Source: Mycolicibacterium iranicum (GTDB lineage Bacteria; Actinomycetota; Actinomycetes; Mycobacteriales; Mycobacteriaceae). From it: a stretch of DNA of 64,000 nucleotides. The stretch spans positions 322-64,321 of the forward strand of contig NZ_LWCS01000028.1 in NCBI RefSeq assembly GCF_001650495.1. The letters run 5' to 3'. A program made the translations under genes and the position numbers. Position 1 is the stretch's first letter. Each line of letters starts with the position of its first letter. Shown here in pieces: positions 38,475 through 47,177 of this stretch. The notes under the pieces were generated by a model. It was not told the origin of the DNA and made no database searches. It saw only the letters and a list, made by a program, of their open reading frames with translations.

Positions 38475-38911
38475 TGCCCAACCCGTTCAAGGACTGGGCG
38501 CGGATGTACAGCGCCAACAAGCGGTATCTGGAAAGCCAGGGACGCCCGTCGTCCTTCTTCGGTCAGATCGCCGACATCCCCAATCAGATCCACGAGGCTG
38601 CTGACGCCGGCGAGATCGGCGTGAAGATGGTGCGGCATTCGCAGTTGACGAACGGCGGCGGTCTGCCGGCCACCGTCGCAGTCGAAGCCGTCTGGTCTGT
38701 CGGCTCGTATATGAACATGTCGCCGGTCGTCCGGATCCAGGCGCACGTGTCGCGCCAAGACGGAACACCGCCCTATGGCGCGGTTTTCGACGAAGTCGTC
38801 GCTCAGATGCATCTCGCACGGGTTCAGCCCGGCGCAACCCTCGCGGTGTCCGTCGACCCGCAGAACCCGGCGGACATGGCGATCGACTGGATCCGCACGA
38901 GTCAACTCTGA
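38474..38911 (+). CDS. Uncharacterised protein coupled to the preceding gene
   Basis: The protein has 145 residues with no signal peptide. A short helical start (FKDWARMYSANKRYLESQG) precedes a beta-rich part ending VQPGATLAVSVDPQNPADMAIDW. The latter phrase resembles the DUF3592-like or SHOCT-associated beta domains that regulate small actinobacterial membrane proteins, but the match is too weak to name. ATG 38474 shares its A with the previous stop codon. It is convergent with the hydrolase gene, 1 bp away. Confidence 0.7.
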   Translation: MPNPFKDWARMYSANKRYLESQGRPSSFFGQIADIPNQIHEAADAGEIGVKMVRHSQLTNGGGLPATVAVEAVWSVGSYMNMSPVVRIQAHVSRQDGTPPYGAVFDEVVAQMHLARVQPGATLAVSVDPQNPADMAIDWIRTSQL

Positions 38912-38912
38912 T

Positions 38913-39587
38913 TCAGGCTGCCGTGTCGAGCAGGATGCGCAGAAGGTCGTCGGGGTTGTCGCGCATCAGGTTGTGCTGGCCGTCGAGTTCGTGCGTGATC
39001 CAGGCAGGATCGTCGCGGACACGGTCGTAGGACGGTTGCAGCGGCGACTCGCCGGGCCAGTCCAGCGCGTAGACGAACACGCGTTTGCGAAAGCGGTTCA
39101 GCTCGCCCGTGAGGTGCAACGGTTGCAGCACGGTGGCCAGTGGGTGCGAGGTGGAGCGGGGGTCGAAGAACGGCATCGGCGGGACGCCGAATCCGGTGTC
39201 GTCGACCTCGACGTACCACTGGCGCTCCTCGTCGTTGACGAGGTCCCAGCAGGCTTCGCCGTCATGTGGGACCACGGCGTCTACGAAGATAAGGGAGTCG
39301 ATCCGGTCAGGGATGCGGTCGGCGACGCCGGTGATGACCATGCCGCCGTAGCTGTGCCCTACCAGGATCAACTTGTCGGCTGCGCCCGTGCGGGTGTGGA
39401 TTTCCGCGAGGACGTCGGTGATGTGCGTGTCGAGGTTGACGCCGCCGAGCATCAGGTGCGACCGCTCGGCGACACCCGTGAGGGTGAGGGCCAGCACGTG
39501 GTGGCCCGCTCTTTCCAGGGACTGGGCGAGGTCGTCGAAACACCAAGCGCCGTGGCACATTCCTGGAACGAGTACGTAGGTGGCCAT
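38913..39587 (-). CDS. alpha/beta hydrolase (HNL/methylesterase-like)
   Basis: The protein has 224 residues. The start MATYVLVPGMCHGAWCFDDL and the elbow LVGHSYGGMVITG with Ser79 match the plant hydroxynitrile lyase / methyl-esterase-like branch (EstC-type in bacteria). The acid is likely in FVDAVVPHDG or near, and the base His is in ELDGQHNLM. The real substrate is unknown. An AAAGGAG SD precedes ATG 39587. It is divergently arranged with a LysR regulator 85 bp away, which probably controls it. Confidence 0.85.
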   Translation of the reverse strand: MATYVLVPGMCHGAWCFDDLAQSLERAGHHVLALTLTGVAERSHLMLGGVNLDTHITDVLAEIHTRTGAADKLILVGHSYGGMVITGVADRIPDRIDSLIFVDAVVPHDGEACWDLVNDEERQWYVEVDDTGFGVPPMPFFDPRSTSHPLATVLQPLHLTGELNRFRKRVFVYALDWPGESPLQPSYDRVRDDPAWITHELDGQHNLMRDNPDDLLRILLDTAA

Positions 39588-39626
39588 TGCGAAACTCCTT
39601 TCACTATCACCTTGCGGACGCTGGAT

Positions 39627-39641
39627 CTATAAGTCCAATAG
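39627..39641. promoter_or_regulatory. LysR-type inverted repeat between hydrolase and LysR genes
   Basis: CTAT-N7-ATAG (39627-39641) has the short interrupted dyad with T-N11-A spacing typical of LysR sites. It lies in the 85-bp divergent region, which is AT-rich relative to its surroundings. A second partial dyad, CCTATAA...TTATGG, runs into the lysR start. Confidence 0.45.
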
Positions 39642-39672
39642 CAATCGATGTTCGCACCTATAATTTGCACTT

Positions 39673-40554
39673 ATGGAGCTACGCCAGCTCGAATACTTCG
39701 TCGCAGTGGTCGAGGAAGGAAGTTTCACCCGAGCCGCCGAGCGAGAGCGCGTCGCCCAGCCTGCAGTAAGTGCGCAAGTGAAGCGCCTCGAACGGCTGGT
39801 GGGCCAGCCGCTGCTGAGGCGCACCAGCCGCGATGTGCGGCTCACGCAGGCCGGCGCCGCGCTGCTGCCTCATGCGCGGGCGGCCCTGGCCGCTGTCCGC
39901 GCCGCGCAATCTGCAGTCGACGACGTCGCCCAGTTGGTGCGCGGTTCCGTGACGATCGGCACTGTGACCCTGCATCCGGTGGACGTCGCCCAGTTGATGG
40001 CCGACTTTCACGCCGACCATCCCGATGTCGAGATCACGCTGGGCACCGACAATTCCGATGCACTGCTTGCGAAGCTTGTCGATGGCCGTCTGGATGTCGC
40101 GATCGTCTCGATCGGCGTCGACGAAGAGGTTGATGGACTGGGCTTCGCCGTGATCACCGACGAGGCGCTGGAGGCGGCGGTCGCGCTGCGGCATCCGCTG
40201 GCGCGGCGGAAAACGTTGTCGCTGGAGGCGCTCTGCGACCACCCGGTCATCTCGTTGCCGGCAGGCACCGGTCTGCGCGCCCGTCTCGACAGTGCTTGTG
40301 CCGCTGCGGGACTGCGCCCTCGGATCACGCTCGAGGCGACGAACCCGCTTGAGCTCGCCAACCTGGCCCGCCATGGGCTCGGAGTGGCGATTCTGCCGCA
40401 GTCGATGGCGCGAAACAGCCCCGATCTGCATCCCCTGCGGTTGGCACCCGAACTGCGAGGCAAGTTGGTGTGGGCCTGGCGCAACGACATGACCAGCCCC
40501 GCCGCGCGCCTCTTCTGTGACCGGGCGCGACGGACGATCGCCGGGTCACAATGA
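39673..40554 (+). CDS. LysR-family transcriptional regulator
   Basis: The protein has 293 residues. The winged helix-turn-helix MELRQLEYFVAVVEEGSFTRAA with AQPAVSAQVKRLERLVGQPL occupies residues 1-60. The effector-binding domain follows from about 90 (GSVTIGTVTLHPVDVAQLM). It is the adjacent, divergent regulator of the alpha/beta hydrolase and probably also controls itself. The inducer is unknown. ATG 39673 is the canonical LysR start. Confidence 0.93.
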   Translation: MELRQLEYFVAVVEEGSFTRAAERERVAQPAVSAQVKRLERLVGQPLLRRTSRDVRLTQAGAALLPHARAALAAVRAAQSAVDDVAQLVRGSVTIGTVTLHPVDVAQLMADFHADHPDVEITLGTDNSDALLAKLVDGRLDVAIVSIGVDEEVDGLGFAVITDEALEAAVALRHPLARRKTLSLEALCDHPVISLPAGTGLRARLDSACAAAGLRPRITLEATNPLELANLARHGLGVAILPQSMARNSPDLHPLRLAPELRGKLVWAWRNDMTSPAARLFCDRARRTIAGSQ

Positions 40555-40591
40555 CCCCGCCCGGGGTTGTCCGGCTGTCGGACCGGGTGCC

Positions 40592-40597
40592 TAGAGT
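40592..40597 (+). promoter_or_regulatory. Leaderless -10 element of polA
   Basis: TAGAGT ends 6 nt before GTG 40604. Eight bases upstream lies TGTCGGAC (40576-40583), which matches 6 of 8 positions of the RecA-NDp element TGTCRGTG at the right spacing. A damage-responsive promoter is therefore possible but weaker than those of uvrA and uvrB. Confidence 0.5.
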
Positions 40598-40603
40598 GAA
40601 GCG

Positions 40604-43333
40604 GTGAGCCCAGCCAAGACCGCATCGGCGTCCAACGCCGGTAAGCAAGCCGCCGACGAGAAGCCGACGCTGATGCTGCTGGACGGCAATTCGCTGGCGT
40701 TCCGGGCCTTTTACGCGCTACCCGCGGAGAACTTCAAGACCCAGGGCGGGCTGACCACCAACGCGGTCTACGGCTTCACCGCCATGCTGATCAACCTTCT
40801 GCGCGACGAGCAGCCCACCCACATAGCTGCCGCCTTCGACGTCTCGCGCCAGACGTTCCGCAAGGAGAAGTACCCGGAGTACAAGGAGGGTCGGTCGGCC
40901 ACGCCCGACGAGTTCCGCGGCCAGATCGACATCACCAAAGAGGTCCTCGGCGCGCTGGGCATCACCGTGCTCGCCGAGGCCGGCTTCGAAGCCGACGACA
41001 TCATTGCCACGCTCGCGACCCAAGCCGAGAGCGAGGGGCATCGTGTGTTGATCGTGACTGGGGATCGCGACTCTCTGCAGCTGGTCAGCGACGACGTCAC
41101 AGTGCTCTACCCCCGCAAGGGTGTCAGCGAGCTGACACGGTTCACACCCGAGGCGGTGCAGGAGAAATACGGGCTGAGTCCGAACCAATACCCGGATTTC
41201 GCGGCGCTGCGCGGAGACCCGAGCGACAACCTGCCCGGCATCCCGGGTGTGGGGGAGAAGACCGCCACCAAGTGGATCGCCGAGTACGGGTCGCTGCAGT
41301 CTCTGGTCGACAATGTCGACAAGGTCAAGGGCAAGGTCGGTGACGCGCTGCGTGCCCACCTGTCGAGCGTGCTGCTCAATCGGCAGCTGACCGACCTGGT
41401 GAAGGACGTCCCGCTGGCGCACACCCCTGACACGCTGCGGATGCAGCCGTGGGATCGCGACCACATCCATAGGCTGTTCGACGACCTCGAGTTCCGGGTC
41501 CTGCGCGACCGGTTGTTCGACACGCTCGCGTCGGTGGATCCGGAGGTCGAAGAAGGATTCGACGTTCGGGGTGGTGCTTTGGAGCCGGGGACGCTGACGG
41601 GATGGCTGGCCGAGCACAGCAATGGTGAGCGTTTCGGCCTGGCGGTCGTCGGCAATCATCTGGCTTTCGACAGCGATGCCACCGCGCTTGCGATCGTCGC
41701 GTCCGACGGCGATGGCCGTTACATCGACACCACCAGCCTGAACCCTGAGGACGAGGCCGCGCTGTCGGCGTGGCTCGCGGATGCGACCGTGCCGAAGGCG
41801 CTCCACGAGGCCAAACTCGCCACGCATGATCTGCTGGGGCGGGGCTGGACGCTGGCCGGCGTCACCTCCGACACCGCGATGGCCGCATATCTGGTGCGCC
41901 CCGGCCAGCGAAGCTTCGCACTGGACGACCTGTCGCTGCGTTATCTGAAGCGCGAGCTGCGGGCCGACAACCCTGAGCAGCAACAGCTTTCATTGCTTGA
42001 CGATGGTGAAGGCGTCGATGACCAGGCTGTGCAGACATTGCTCCTGCGCGCCAACGCCGTGAAGGATCTCGCCGACGCGCTCGACGAGGAATTGGCGCGG
42101 ATCGATTCCTCGGCGCTGCTGGGCAGCATGGAACTTCCGGTCCAGCGGGTGCTGGCCGAGCTCGAGACCGCGGGCATCGCCGTCGACCTGCAGACGCTGT
42201 CAGAACTGCAGAGCGAGTTCGCCGGCCAGATTCGCGACGCGGCGGAGGCGGCATACGCCGTCATCGGCAAGCAGATCAACCTCGGTTCGCCCAAGCAGCT
42301 GCAGGTTGTGCTGTTCGACGAGCTGGACATGCCCAAGACCAAGCGCACCAAGACCGGGTACACCACCGACGCCGATGCGCTGCAGTCGCTGTTCGACAAG
42401 ACGGGCCATCCGTTCCTGCAGCACCTGCTGGCCCACCGCGACGCCACCAGGTTGAAGGTCACCGTGGACGGGCTGCTCAACTCCGTGGCCTCCGACGGCA
42501 GGATCCACACCACGTTCAACCAGACGATTGCAGCGACCGGCAGGCTCTCCTCCACCGAGCCGAACCTGCAGAACATTCCGATCCGCACCGAGGCCGGGCG
42601 ACGCATCCGCGACGCTTTCGTCGTCGGCAAGGGTTACGCCGAGCTGATGACCGCGGACTACAGCCAGATCGAGATGCGGATCATGGCGCATCTGTCGGGT
42701 GATGAAGGCCTACTGGACGCTTTTAATACCGGCGAGGACCTGCATTCGTTCGTCGCGTCCCGGGCGTTCTCGGTGCCCATCGATGAAGTCACCCCCGAAC
42801 TGCGACGCCGGGTCAAGGCGATGTCGTACGGCTTGGCCTATGGCCTCAGCGCGTACGGGCTGTCCCAGCAGCTGAAGATCTCCACCGAAGAGGCGAAAGA
42901 ACAGATGGAGCAGTACTTCGCCCGGTTCGGCGGAGTGCGCGACTATCTGCGCGATGTGGTCGACCAGGCACGCAAGGACGGCTATACGTCGACCGTGTTC
43001 GGCCGCCGGCGATATCTTCCCGAACTCGACAGCAGCAACCGCCAGGTGCGGGAGGCCGCTGAGCGGGCGGCGCTCAACGCGCCGATCCAGGGAAGCGCCG
43101 CCGACATCATCAAGGTGGCGATGATCAACGTGGACCAGGCCATCAAGGACGCCGGCTTGTCGTCACGCACCTTGCTGCAGGTTCATGACGAACTTCTCTT
43201 CGAGGTCGCAGACGGTGAACGGGACGCGCTCGATGCGCTGGTTCGCGAGCACATGGGCGGAGCCTATTCACTCGACGTGCCGCTGGAGGTGTCGGTGGGG
43301 TACGGGCGCAGCTGGGATGCCGCCGCGCACTGA
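40604..43333 (+). CDS. polA: DNA polymerase I
   Basis: The protein has 909 residues. A 5' nuclease domain (about 1-310) is followed by a degenerate 3'-5' exonuclease region (about 325-500) that lacks the DEDD catalytic residues, as in other mycobacterial PolA proteins, so no proofreading is expected. The polymerase domain shows motif A TADYSQIEMRIMAHLSGD, the O-helix RRVKAMSYGLAYG and motif C LLQVHDELLFE. It fills gaps in repair and Okazaki fragment processing. GTG 40604 follows a -10 directly, giving a leaderless mRNA; the N-terminal 20 residues are not conserved. Confidence 0.97.
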   Translation: MSPAKTASASNAGKQAADEKPTLMLLDGNSLAFRAFYALPAENFKTQGGLTTNAVYGFTAMLINLLRDEQPTHIAAAFDVSRQTFRKEKYPEYKEGRSATPDEFRGQIDITKEVLGALGITVLAEAGFEADDIIATLATQAESEGHRVLIVTGDRDSLQLVSDDVTVLYPRKGVSELTRFTPEAVQEKYGLSPNQYPDFAALRGDPSDNLPGIPGVGEKTATKWIAEYGSLQSLVDNVDKVKGKVGDALRAHLSSVLLNRQLTDLVKDVPLAHTPDTLRMQPWDRDHIHRLFDDLEFRVLRDRLFDTLASVDPEVEEGFDVRGGALEPGTLTGWLAEHSNGERFGLAVVGNHLAFDSDATALAIVASDGDGRYIDTTSLNPEDEAALSAWLADATVPKALHEAKLATHDLLGRGWTLAGVTSDTAMAAYLVRPGQRSFALDDLSLRYLKRELRADNPEQQQLSLLDDGEGVDDQAVQTLLLRANAVKDLADALDEELARIDSSALLGSMELPVQRVLAELETAGIAVDLQTLSELQSEFAGQIRDAAEAAYAVIGKQINLGSPKQLQVVLFDELDMPKTKRTKTGYTTDADALQSLFDKTGHPFLQHLLAHRDATRLKVTVDGLLNSVASDGRIHTTFNQTIAATGRLSSTEPNLQNIPIRTEAGRRIRDAFVVGKGYAELMTADYSQIEMRIMAHLSGDEGLLDAFNTGEDLHSFVASRAFSVPIDEVTPELRRRVKAMSYGLAYGLSAYGLSQQLKISTEEAKEQMEQYFARFGGVRDYLRDVVDQARKDGYTSTVFGRRRYLPELDSSNRQVREAAERAALNAPIQGSAADIIKVAMINVDQAIKDAGLSSRTLLQVHDELLFEVADGERDALDALVREHMGGAYSLDVPLEVSVGYGRSWDAAAH

Positions 43334-43395
43334 CTCCGGCTCCTAAGGGCCTCTCCGTCACGCAGGCAACGTGGTGCGTCTCGTCGGATGTGATC

Positions 43396-43417
43396 TATGT
43401 ATGCTGACCTACATAAT
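43396..43417. promoter_or_regulatory. Palindromic operator over the -10 of the thioesterase gene
   Basis: TATGTA-N8-TACATA (43396-43415) is a perfect 6-bp inverted repeat of the size of TetR- or GntR-type operators. A -10-like CATAAT (43412-43417) overlaps its right arm, so a bound protein would block transcription of the gene at 43444. The regulator is not adjacent. Confidence 0.5.
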
Positions 43418-43443
43418 TTCCGGGTACCGAGGAGGCATCGCAC

Positions 43444-44250
43444 GTGGCCGAGCATCCCTTTGACGACGCAATCCACCTCGATCACGCCGCCCCCGATCTT
43501 CTGCATGGCAAGACAAGCGCCGACTGGGCCAACATGGTCGGCCCGTTCGGCGGCATGACAGCCGCGCTGCTGTTGCGAGCCGTCGAGAGCCACCCCGACC
43601 GCGTTGGCGACCCCGCCGCTCTCACCGTGAACTTCACAGCACCCATCGCCGACGGCGAGTTCGACATCTCCACCAACCTCGTCCGCAGCAACCGCACCAA
43701 CCAGCACTGGAATGCGCAGCTGTCTCAGGGCGAGACGATCAACACGACTGCCACCGCGGTGTTCGGGCTTCGCCGTGACACCTGGTCGGACAGCGAACTC
43801 GCACCTCCCACAGTTCCGGGTCCCGACGCCATCGAGCCCGGCGGTCTGCCGGACACGATCGCGTGGGCGCGCAACTACGACATGCGTTTCATCGACGGCG
43901 CGGCCCCTGCCGAAGGCGCCGTCCCGGCCGCGTCGTCGACCACCACCCTCTGGGCGCGGGACCGGCGAGGCCGAACCGTCGACTTCGCAGCACTCACCGC
44001 ACTCAGTGACATCTTCTTTCCGCGCGTGTTCCTCAGGCGCGGGACGATGTCACCCGCGGGCACCATTTCGCTGACGACCTACTTCCATCTCGACACCACT
44101 GAATTGGCAGCTGTGGGAAGCGATTTCTTGCTCTGCCGAGCCCACGCCAACCGGTTTTCCCGTGGTTACTTCGACCAGTCTGCCGAAATTTGGAGCCGCA
44201 CAGGCGAATTGCTTGTCACCACACACCAGCTCGTGTATTTCAAGGCCTAA
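43444..44250 (+). CDS. Thioesterase-family protein (double hot-dog)
   Basis: The protein has 268 residues with two hot-dog modules. The first contains MVGPFGGMTAALLLRAVESHP; the second contains ALTALSDIFFPRVFLRRGTMSPAG and YFHLDTTELAAVG. The layout is that of TesB-like acyl-CoA thioesterases, though the substrate is unknown. GTG 43444 has a GAGGAGG SD at 8-nt spacing. The gene stands between polA and the PrsW gene and has its own promoter with a palindromic operator. Confidence 0.85.
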   Translation: MAEHPFDDAIHLDHAAPDLLHGKTSADWANMVGPFGGMTAALLLRAVESHPDRVGDPAALTVNFTAPIADGEFDISTNLVRSNRTNQHWNAQLSQGETINTTATAVFGLRRDTWSDSELAPPTVPGPDAIEPGGLPDTIAWARNYDMRFIDGAAPAEGAVPAASSTTTLWARDRRGRTVDFAALTALSDIFFPRVFLRRGTMSPAGTISLTTYFHLDTTELAAVGSDFLLCRAHANRFSRGYFDQSAEIWSRTGELLVTTHQLVYFKA

Positions 44251-44275
44251 GGGAGGTAAGTCAAATCGACCCGAA

Positions 44276-45469
44276 TCACCGCGGTGGCTGGATCGGGGAG
44301 CGATAACCGCCCATCTGCTGGAGCGCGGGCGAAGCCGCTCTGGCCGCATATACGGCGTGGGCCTCGTCGTTGAGCAGCGCAGTCACTCGCGGATCGCCGA
44401 AACCGCGGTCGATCCGGTCGCGTACGAAGGCCAGCTCGACCACCTGCTGGGCGAATCGCTTCACCGACTCGCCTGCCTGCTTGCCGCCGAACCGGGTCGC
44501 CTCGGCGACCGCCTGCTTGCGAGTGGCCAGCGACCCCAGCCAGGTCGCCTCGTTGGGCGTCACGATGGCGGCCGCCACCATTCCCGGAAGTTTCTCCGCG
44601 ACGATGCGCTGCTCCGTGCGACGGCTCCGCACCGCCAGCACGATGGCCAGCGCAAACACCGGCATCATCCAGAAGACGTAGGTGGCGAAGTATGCGCCGG
44701 TGCCCAGGAACGACGAGCCGTTCCACATCGCGTGCAGGATCACCGCCCCGAGGTACCCGAGCAGGATGCACCCGGCCTTGGCAATGGCGCCGCGCTTGTG
44801 CAACGCGAACCAGACGCCGAGGGCGAACATCGTCGTGAAAAGCGAATGCGCGAACGGTCCCATGATCAGCCGCAGCGCCGCGGTGAACAGCGACTCGGCC
44901 AGCGATTCGCCGTTGGCGATGTAGAGGATGTCCTCCAGCCAGGCGAATCCGGCTCCGACGAGACCCGCGTAGACCAGGCAGTCGGTGAGTGAGTTCATCT
45001 CGTTGCGACGCGCACCGGTCATCATCAGCAGCAGGAACAGGCCTTTGGCGGCTTCCTCGGTCAGGGGAGCGCCGATGATCAGGGTGAACGCGCTGACCCC
45101 GGTCTCGGCGGCGTCGACAGTGGGGTTGAGCCACGCGTCGAGGAGGATCTGCAGGATCGCCGAGACGATGACCGCCACCGACGTGCCCCAGATGAAGGCG
45201 AAGATCAGCAATCGGGGCGGTTCGGGCTCCCACCGGTCAAGCCATAGATAGGCCACGACGACCGCGGCCATGGTGATGCTCGACAGTATGAAGCCAACGG
45301 CCGCGCCGACCGGGTTCGCCAAGGTCAGGAAAATGACGATCAGACCCGCCAGCGTCCCGAGCGCGATGAGCACACCCAGCGGAGCTCCGGCCTTCCGGAT
45401 CCGGCGTGCGAACGGCGTACCGTACTGATGGAACTGATGTGGCCCCCCGGGAGCGCCTGCGTAAGACAC
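44276..45469 (-). CDS. PrsW-type intramembrane protease
   Basis: The protein has 397 residues, about nine membrane helices. The PrsW motifs are visible: Glu-Glu in APLTEEAAKG (about residues 134-143), the acidic motif in AGFAWLEDILY, and His in FAHSLFTTMFALG plus AVILHAMWNG. Family members cut membrane proteins such as anti-sigma factors by a glutamic-type mechanism. The C-terminal 110 residues are a soluble extension without known domain. GTG 45469 is preceded by a leaderless -10. It is divergent from rpsA. Confidence 0.85.
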   Translation of the reverse strand: MSYAGAPGGPHQFHQYGTPFARRIRKAGAPLGVLIALGTLAGLIVIFLTLANPVGAAVGFILSSITMAAVVVAYLWLDRWEPEPPRLLIFAFIWGTSVAVIVSAILQILLDAWLNPTVDAAETGVSAFTLIIGAPLTEEAAKGLFLLLMMTGARRNEMNSLTDCLVYAGLVGAGFAWLEDILYIANGESLAESLFTAALRLIMGPFAHSLFTTMFALGVWFALHKRGAIAKAGCILLGYLGAVILHAMWNGSSFLGTGAYFATYVFWMMPVFALAIVLAVRSRRTEQRIVAEKLPGMVAAAIVTPNEATWLGSLATRKQAVAEATRFGGKQAGESVKRFAQQVVELAFVRDRIDRGFGDPRVTALLNDEAHAVYAARAASPALQQMGGYRSPIQPPR

Positions 45470-45476
45470 GCCCTGC

Positions 45477-45482
45477 AGGTTA
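45477..45482 (-). promoter_or_regulatory. Leaderless -10 element of the PrsW gene
   Basis: On the minus strand TAACCT (45477-45482) ends 7 nt before GTG 45469. The rest of the divergent region (45483-45634) holds a TTGACG -35-like hexamer at 45531-45536 for rpsA but no clear -10 partner. Confidence 0.5.
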
Positions 45483-45634
45483 TCGGGTCGGGGAGGTGGG
45501 TTTGTCCTGCGTGGACTCAGTCGAGTAGCCTTGACGCGTATCTGTGTGCGCCATTCGCGGGTGCAATCAAGAAAACTGCCTCTCCATCCAAAACAATGTC
45601 CCTACGATCAAACCTGTCCGGAGCAACCCACCAC

Positions 45635-47086
45635 ATGCCAAGTCCCTCCGTCACCTCTCCGCAAGTAGCCCTCAACGACATCGGCTCAGCGGAAGATTTT
45701 CTCGCCGCCATCGACAAGACCATCAAGTACTTCAACGATGGCGACATCGTCGAGGGGACCATCGTCAAGGTTGACCGTGACGAAGTCCTGCTCGACATCG
45801 GCTACAAGACCGAAGGCGTCATCCCTTCCCGTGAGCTGTCCATCAAGCACGACGTCGACCCCAATGAGGTTGTGTCCGTCGGCGACGAGGTCGAAGCTCT
45901 GGTCCTCACCAAGGAGGACAAAGAAGGCCGCCTGATCCTGTCCAAGAAGCGCGCTCAGTACGAGCGTGCCTGGGGCACCATCGAGGAACTCAAGGAGAAG
46001 GACGAGGCCGTCAAGGGCACCGTCATCGAGGTCGTCAAGGGCGGCCTGATCCTCGACATCGGCTTGCGCGGCTTCCTGCCCGCCTCGCTGGTGGAGATGC
46101 GTCGTGTCCGCGATCTTCAGCCGTACATCGGCAAGGAGATCGAGGCCAAGATCATCGAGCTCGACAAGAACCGCAACAACGTGGTTCTGAGCCGTCGCGC
46201 CTGGCTGGAGCAGACTCAGAGCGAGGTTCGCAGCGAGTTCCTCAACCAGCTCACCAAGGGCGCGATCCGCAAGGGTGTCGTGTCGTCGATCGTCAATTTC
46301 GGCGCCTTCGTCGATCTCGGCGGGGTCGACGGCCTGGTGCACGTCTCCGAGCTGTCCTGGAAGCACATCGACCACCCGTCCGAGGTTGTGCAGGTGGGCG
46401 ACGAGGTCACCGTCGAGGTGCTCGACGTCGACATGGACCGCGAGCGGGTTTCGCTGTCGCTCAAGGCGACTCAGGAAGATCCGTGGCGCCACTTCGCACG
46501 CACCCACGCGATCGGACAGATCGTTCCCGGCAAGGTCACCAAGCTGGTGCCGTTCGGTGCGTTCGTCCGTGTCGAAGAGGGCATCGAGGGCCTGGTGCAC
46601 ATTTCGGAGCTGTCCGAGCGTCACGTCGAGGTCCCGGACCAGGTGGTCCAGGTCGGCGACGACGCGATGGTCAAGGTCATCGACATTGATCTGGAGCGTC
46701 GCCGCATCTCGCTGAGCCTCAAGCAGGCCAACGAGGACTACTCCGACGAGTTCGAGGCCTGGAAGTACGGTATGGCCGACAGCTACGACGACCAGGGCAA
46801 CTACATCTTCCCCGAGGGCTTCGACGCCGACACCAACGAGTGGCTCGAAGGCTTCGAGAAGCAGCGTGACGAGTGGGAGGCCCGGTACGCCGAGGCCGAG
46901 CGCCGCCACAAGATGCACACTGCCCAGATGGAGAAGTTTGCCGCTGCTGAAGCGGCTGCCGTCGCCGAGTCCGCAACGCGTCCTTCCAACGGCTCGTCGC
47001 GCTCCGAGGAGACGTCCGCCGGCGGTTCGCTCGCCAGCGACGCGCAGTTGGCTGCCCTTCGCGAAAAGCTCGCGGGCAACGCCTGA
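45635..47086 (+). CDS. rpsA: Ribosomal protein bS1
   Basis: The protein has 483 residues with four S1 RNA-binding domains (about 33-105, 120-190, 205-275 and 290-362), fewer than the six of E. coli S1. A charged coiled region (EKQRDEWEARYAEAERRHK) and a low-complexity tail ending LREKLAGNA follow. It helps mRNA binding on the 30S subunit and in mycobacteria also supports trans-translation. ATG 45635 (MPSPSVTSPQVALNDIGSAE) is the conserved start; the open frame upstream to 45428 is not used. CGGAG 11 nt before is the only SD. Confidence 0.97.
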   Translation: MPSPSVTSPQVALNDIGSAEDFLAAIDKTIKYFNDGDIVEGTIVKVDRDEVLLDIGYKTEGVIPSRELSIKHDVDPNEVVSVGDEVEALVLTKEDKEGRLILSKKRAQYERAWGTIEELKEKDEAVKGTVIEVVKGGLILDIGLRGFLPASLVEMRRVRDLQPYIGKEIEAKIIELDKNRNNVVLSRRAWLEQTQSEVRSEFLNQLTKGAIRKGVVSSIVNFGAFVDLGGVDGLVHVSELSWKHIDHPSEVVQVGDEVTVEVLDVDMDRERVSLSLKATQEDPWRHFARTHAIGQIVPGKVTKLVPFGAFVRVEEGIEGLVHISELSERHVEVPDQVVQVGDDAMVKVIDIDLERRRISLSLKQANEDYSDEFEAWKYGMADSYDDQGNYIFPEGFDADTNEWLEGFEKQRDEWEARYAEAERRHKMHTAQMEKFAAAEAAAVAESATRPSNGSSRSEETSAGGSLASDAQLAALREKLAGNA

Positions 47087-47101
47087 TTCGTTTCGACGGA
47101 C

Positions 47102-47135
47102 GGAAGCCCCGGCTCTTCACAGAGCCGGGGCTTCC
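47102..47135 (+). terminator. rho-independent terminator after rpsA
   Basis: A perfect 15-bp stem (47102-47116 and 47121-47135; left arm GGAAGCCCCGGCTCT) with a TCAC loop is followed by CCCTTTCT. It starts 15 nt after the rpsA stop. Confidence 0.9.
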
Positions 47136-47177
47136 CCCTTTCTCCGACCGGGTGCCCCGGGCTGACACACTGGTGCC

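Noticed and set aside
45686..46918. 410-codon open frame antisense to rpsA
   Set aside because: It is a shadow of the conserved ribosomal protein; its sequence is a biased mirror of the S1 repeats.
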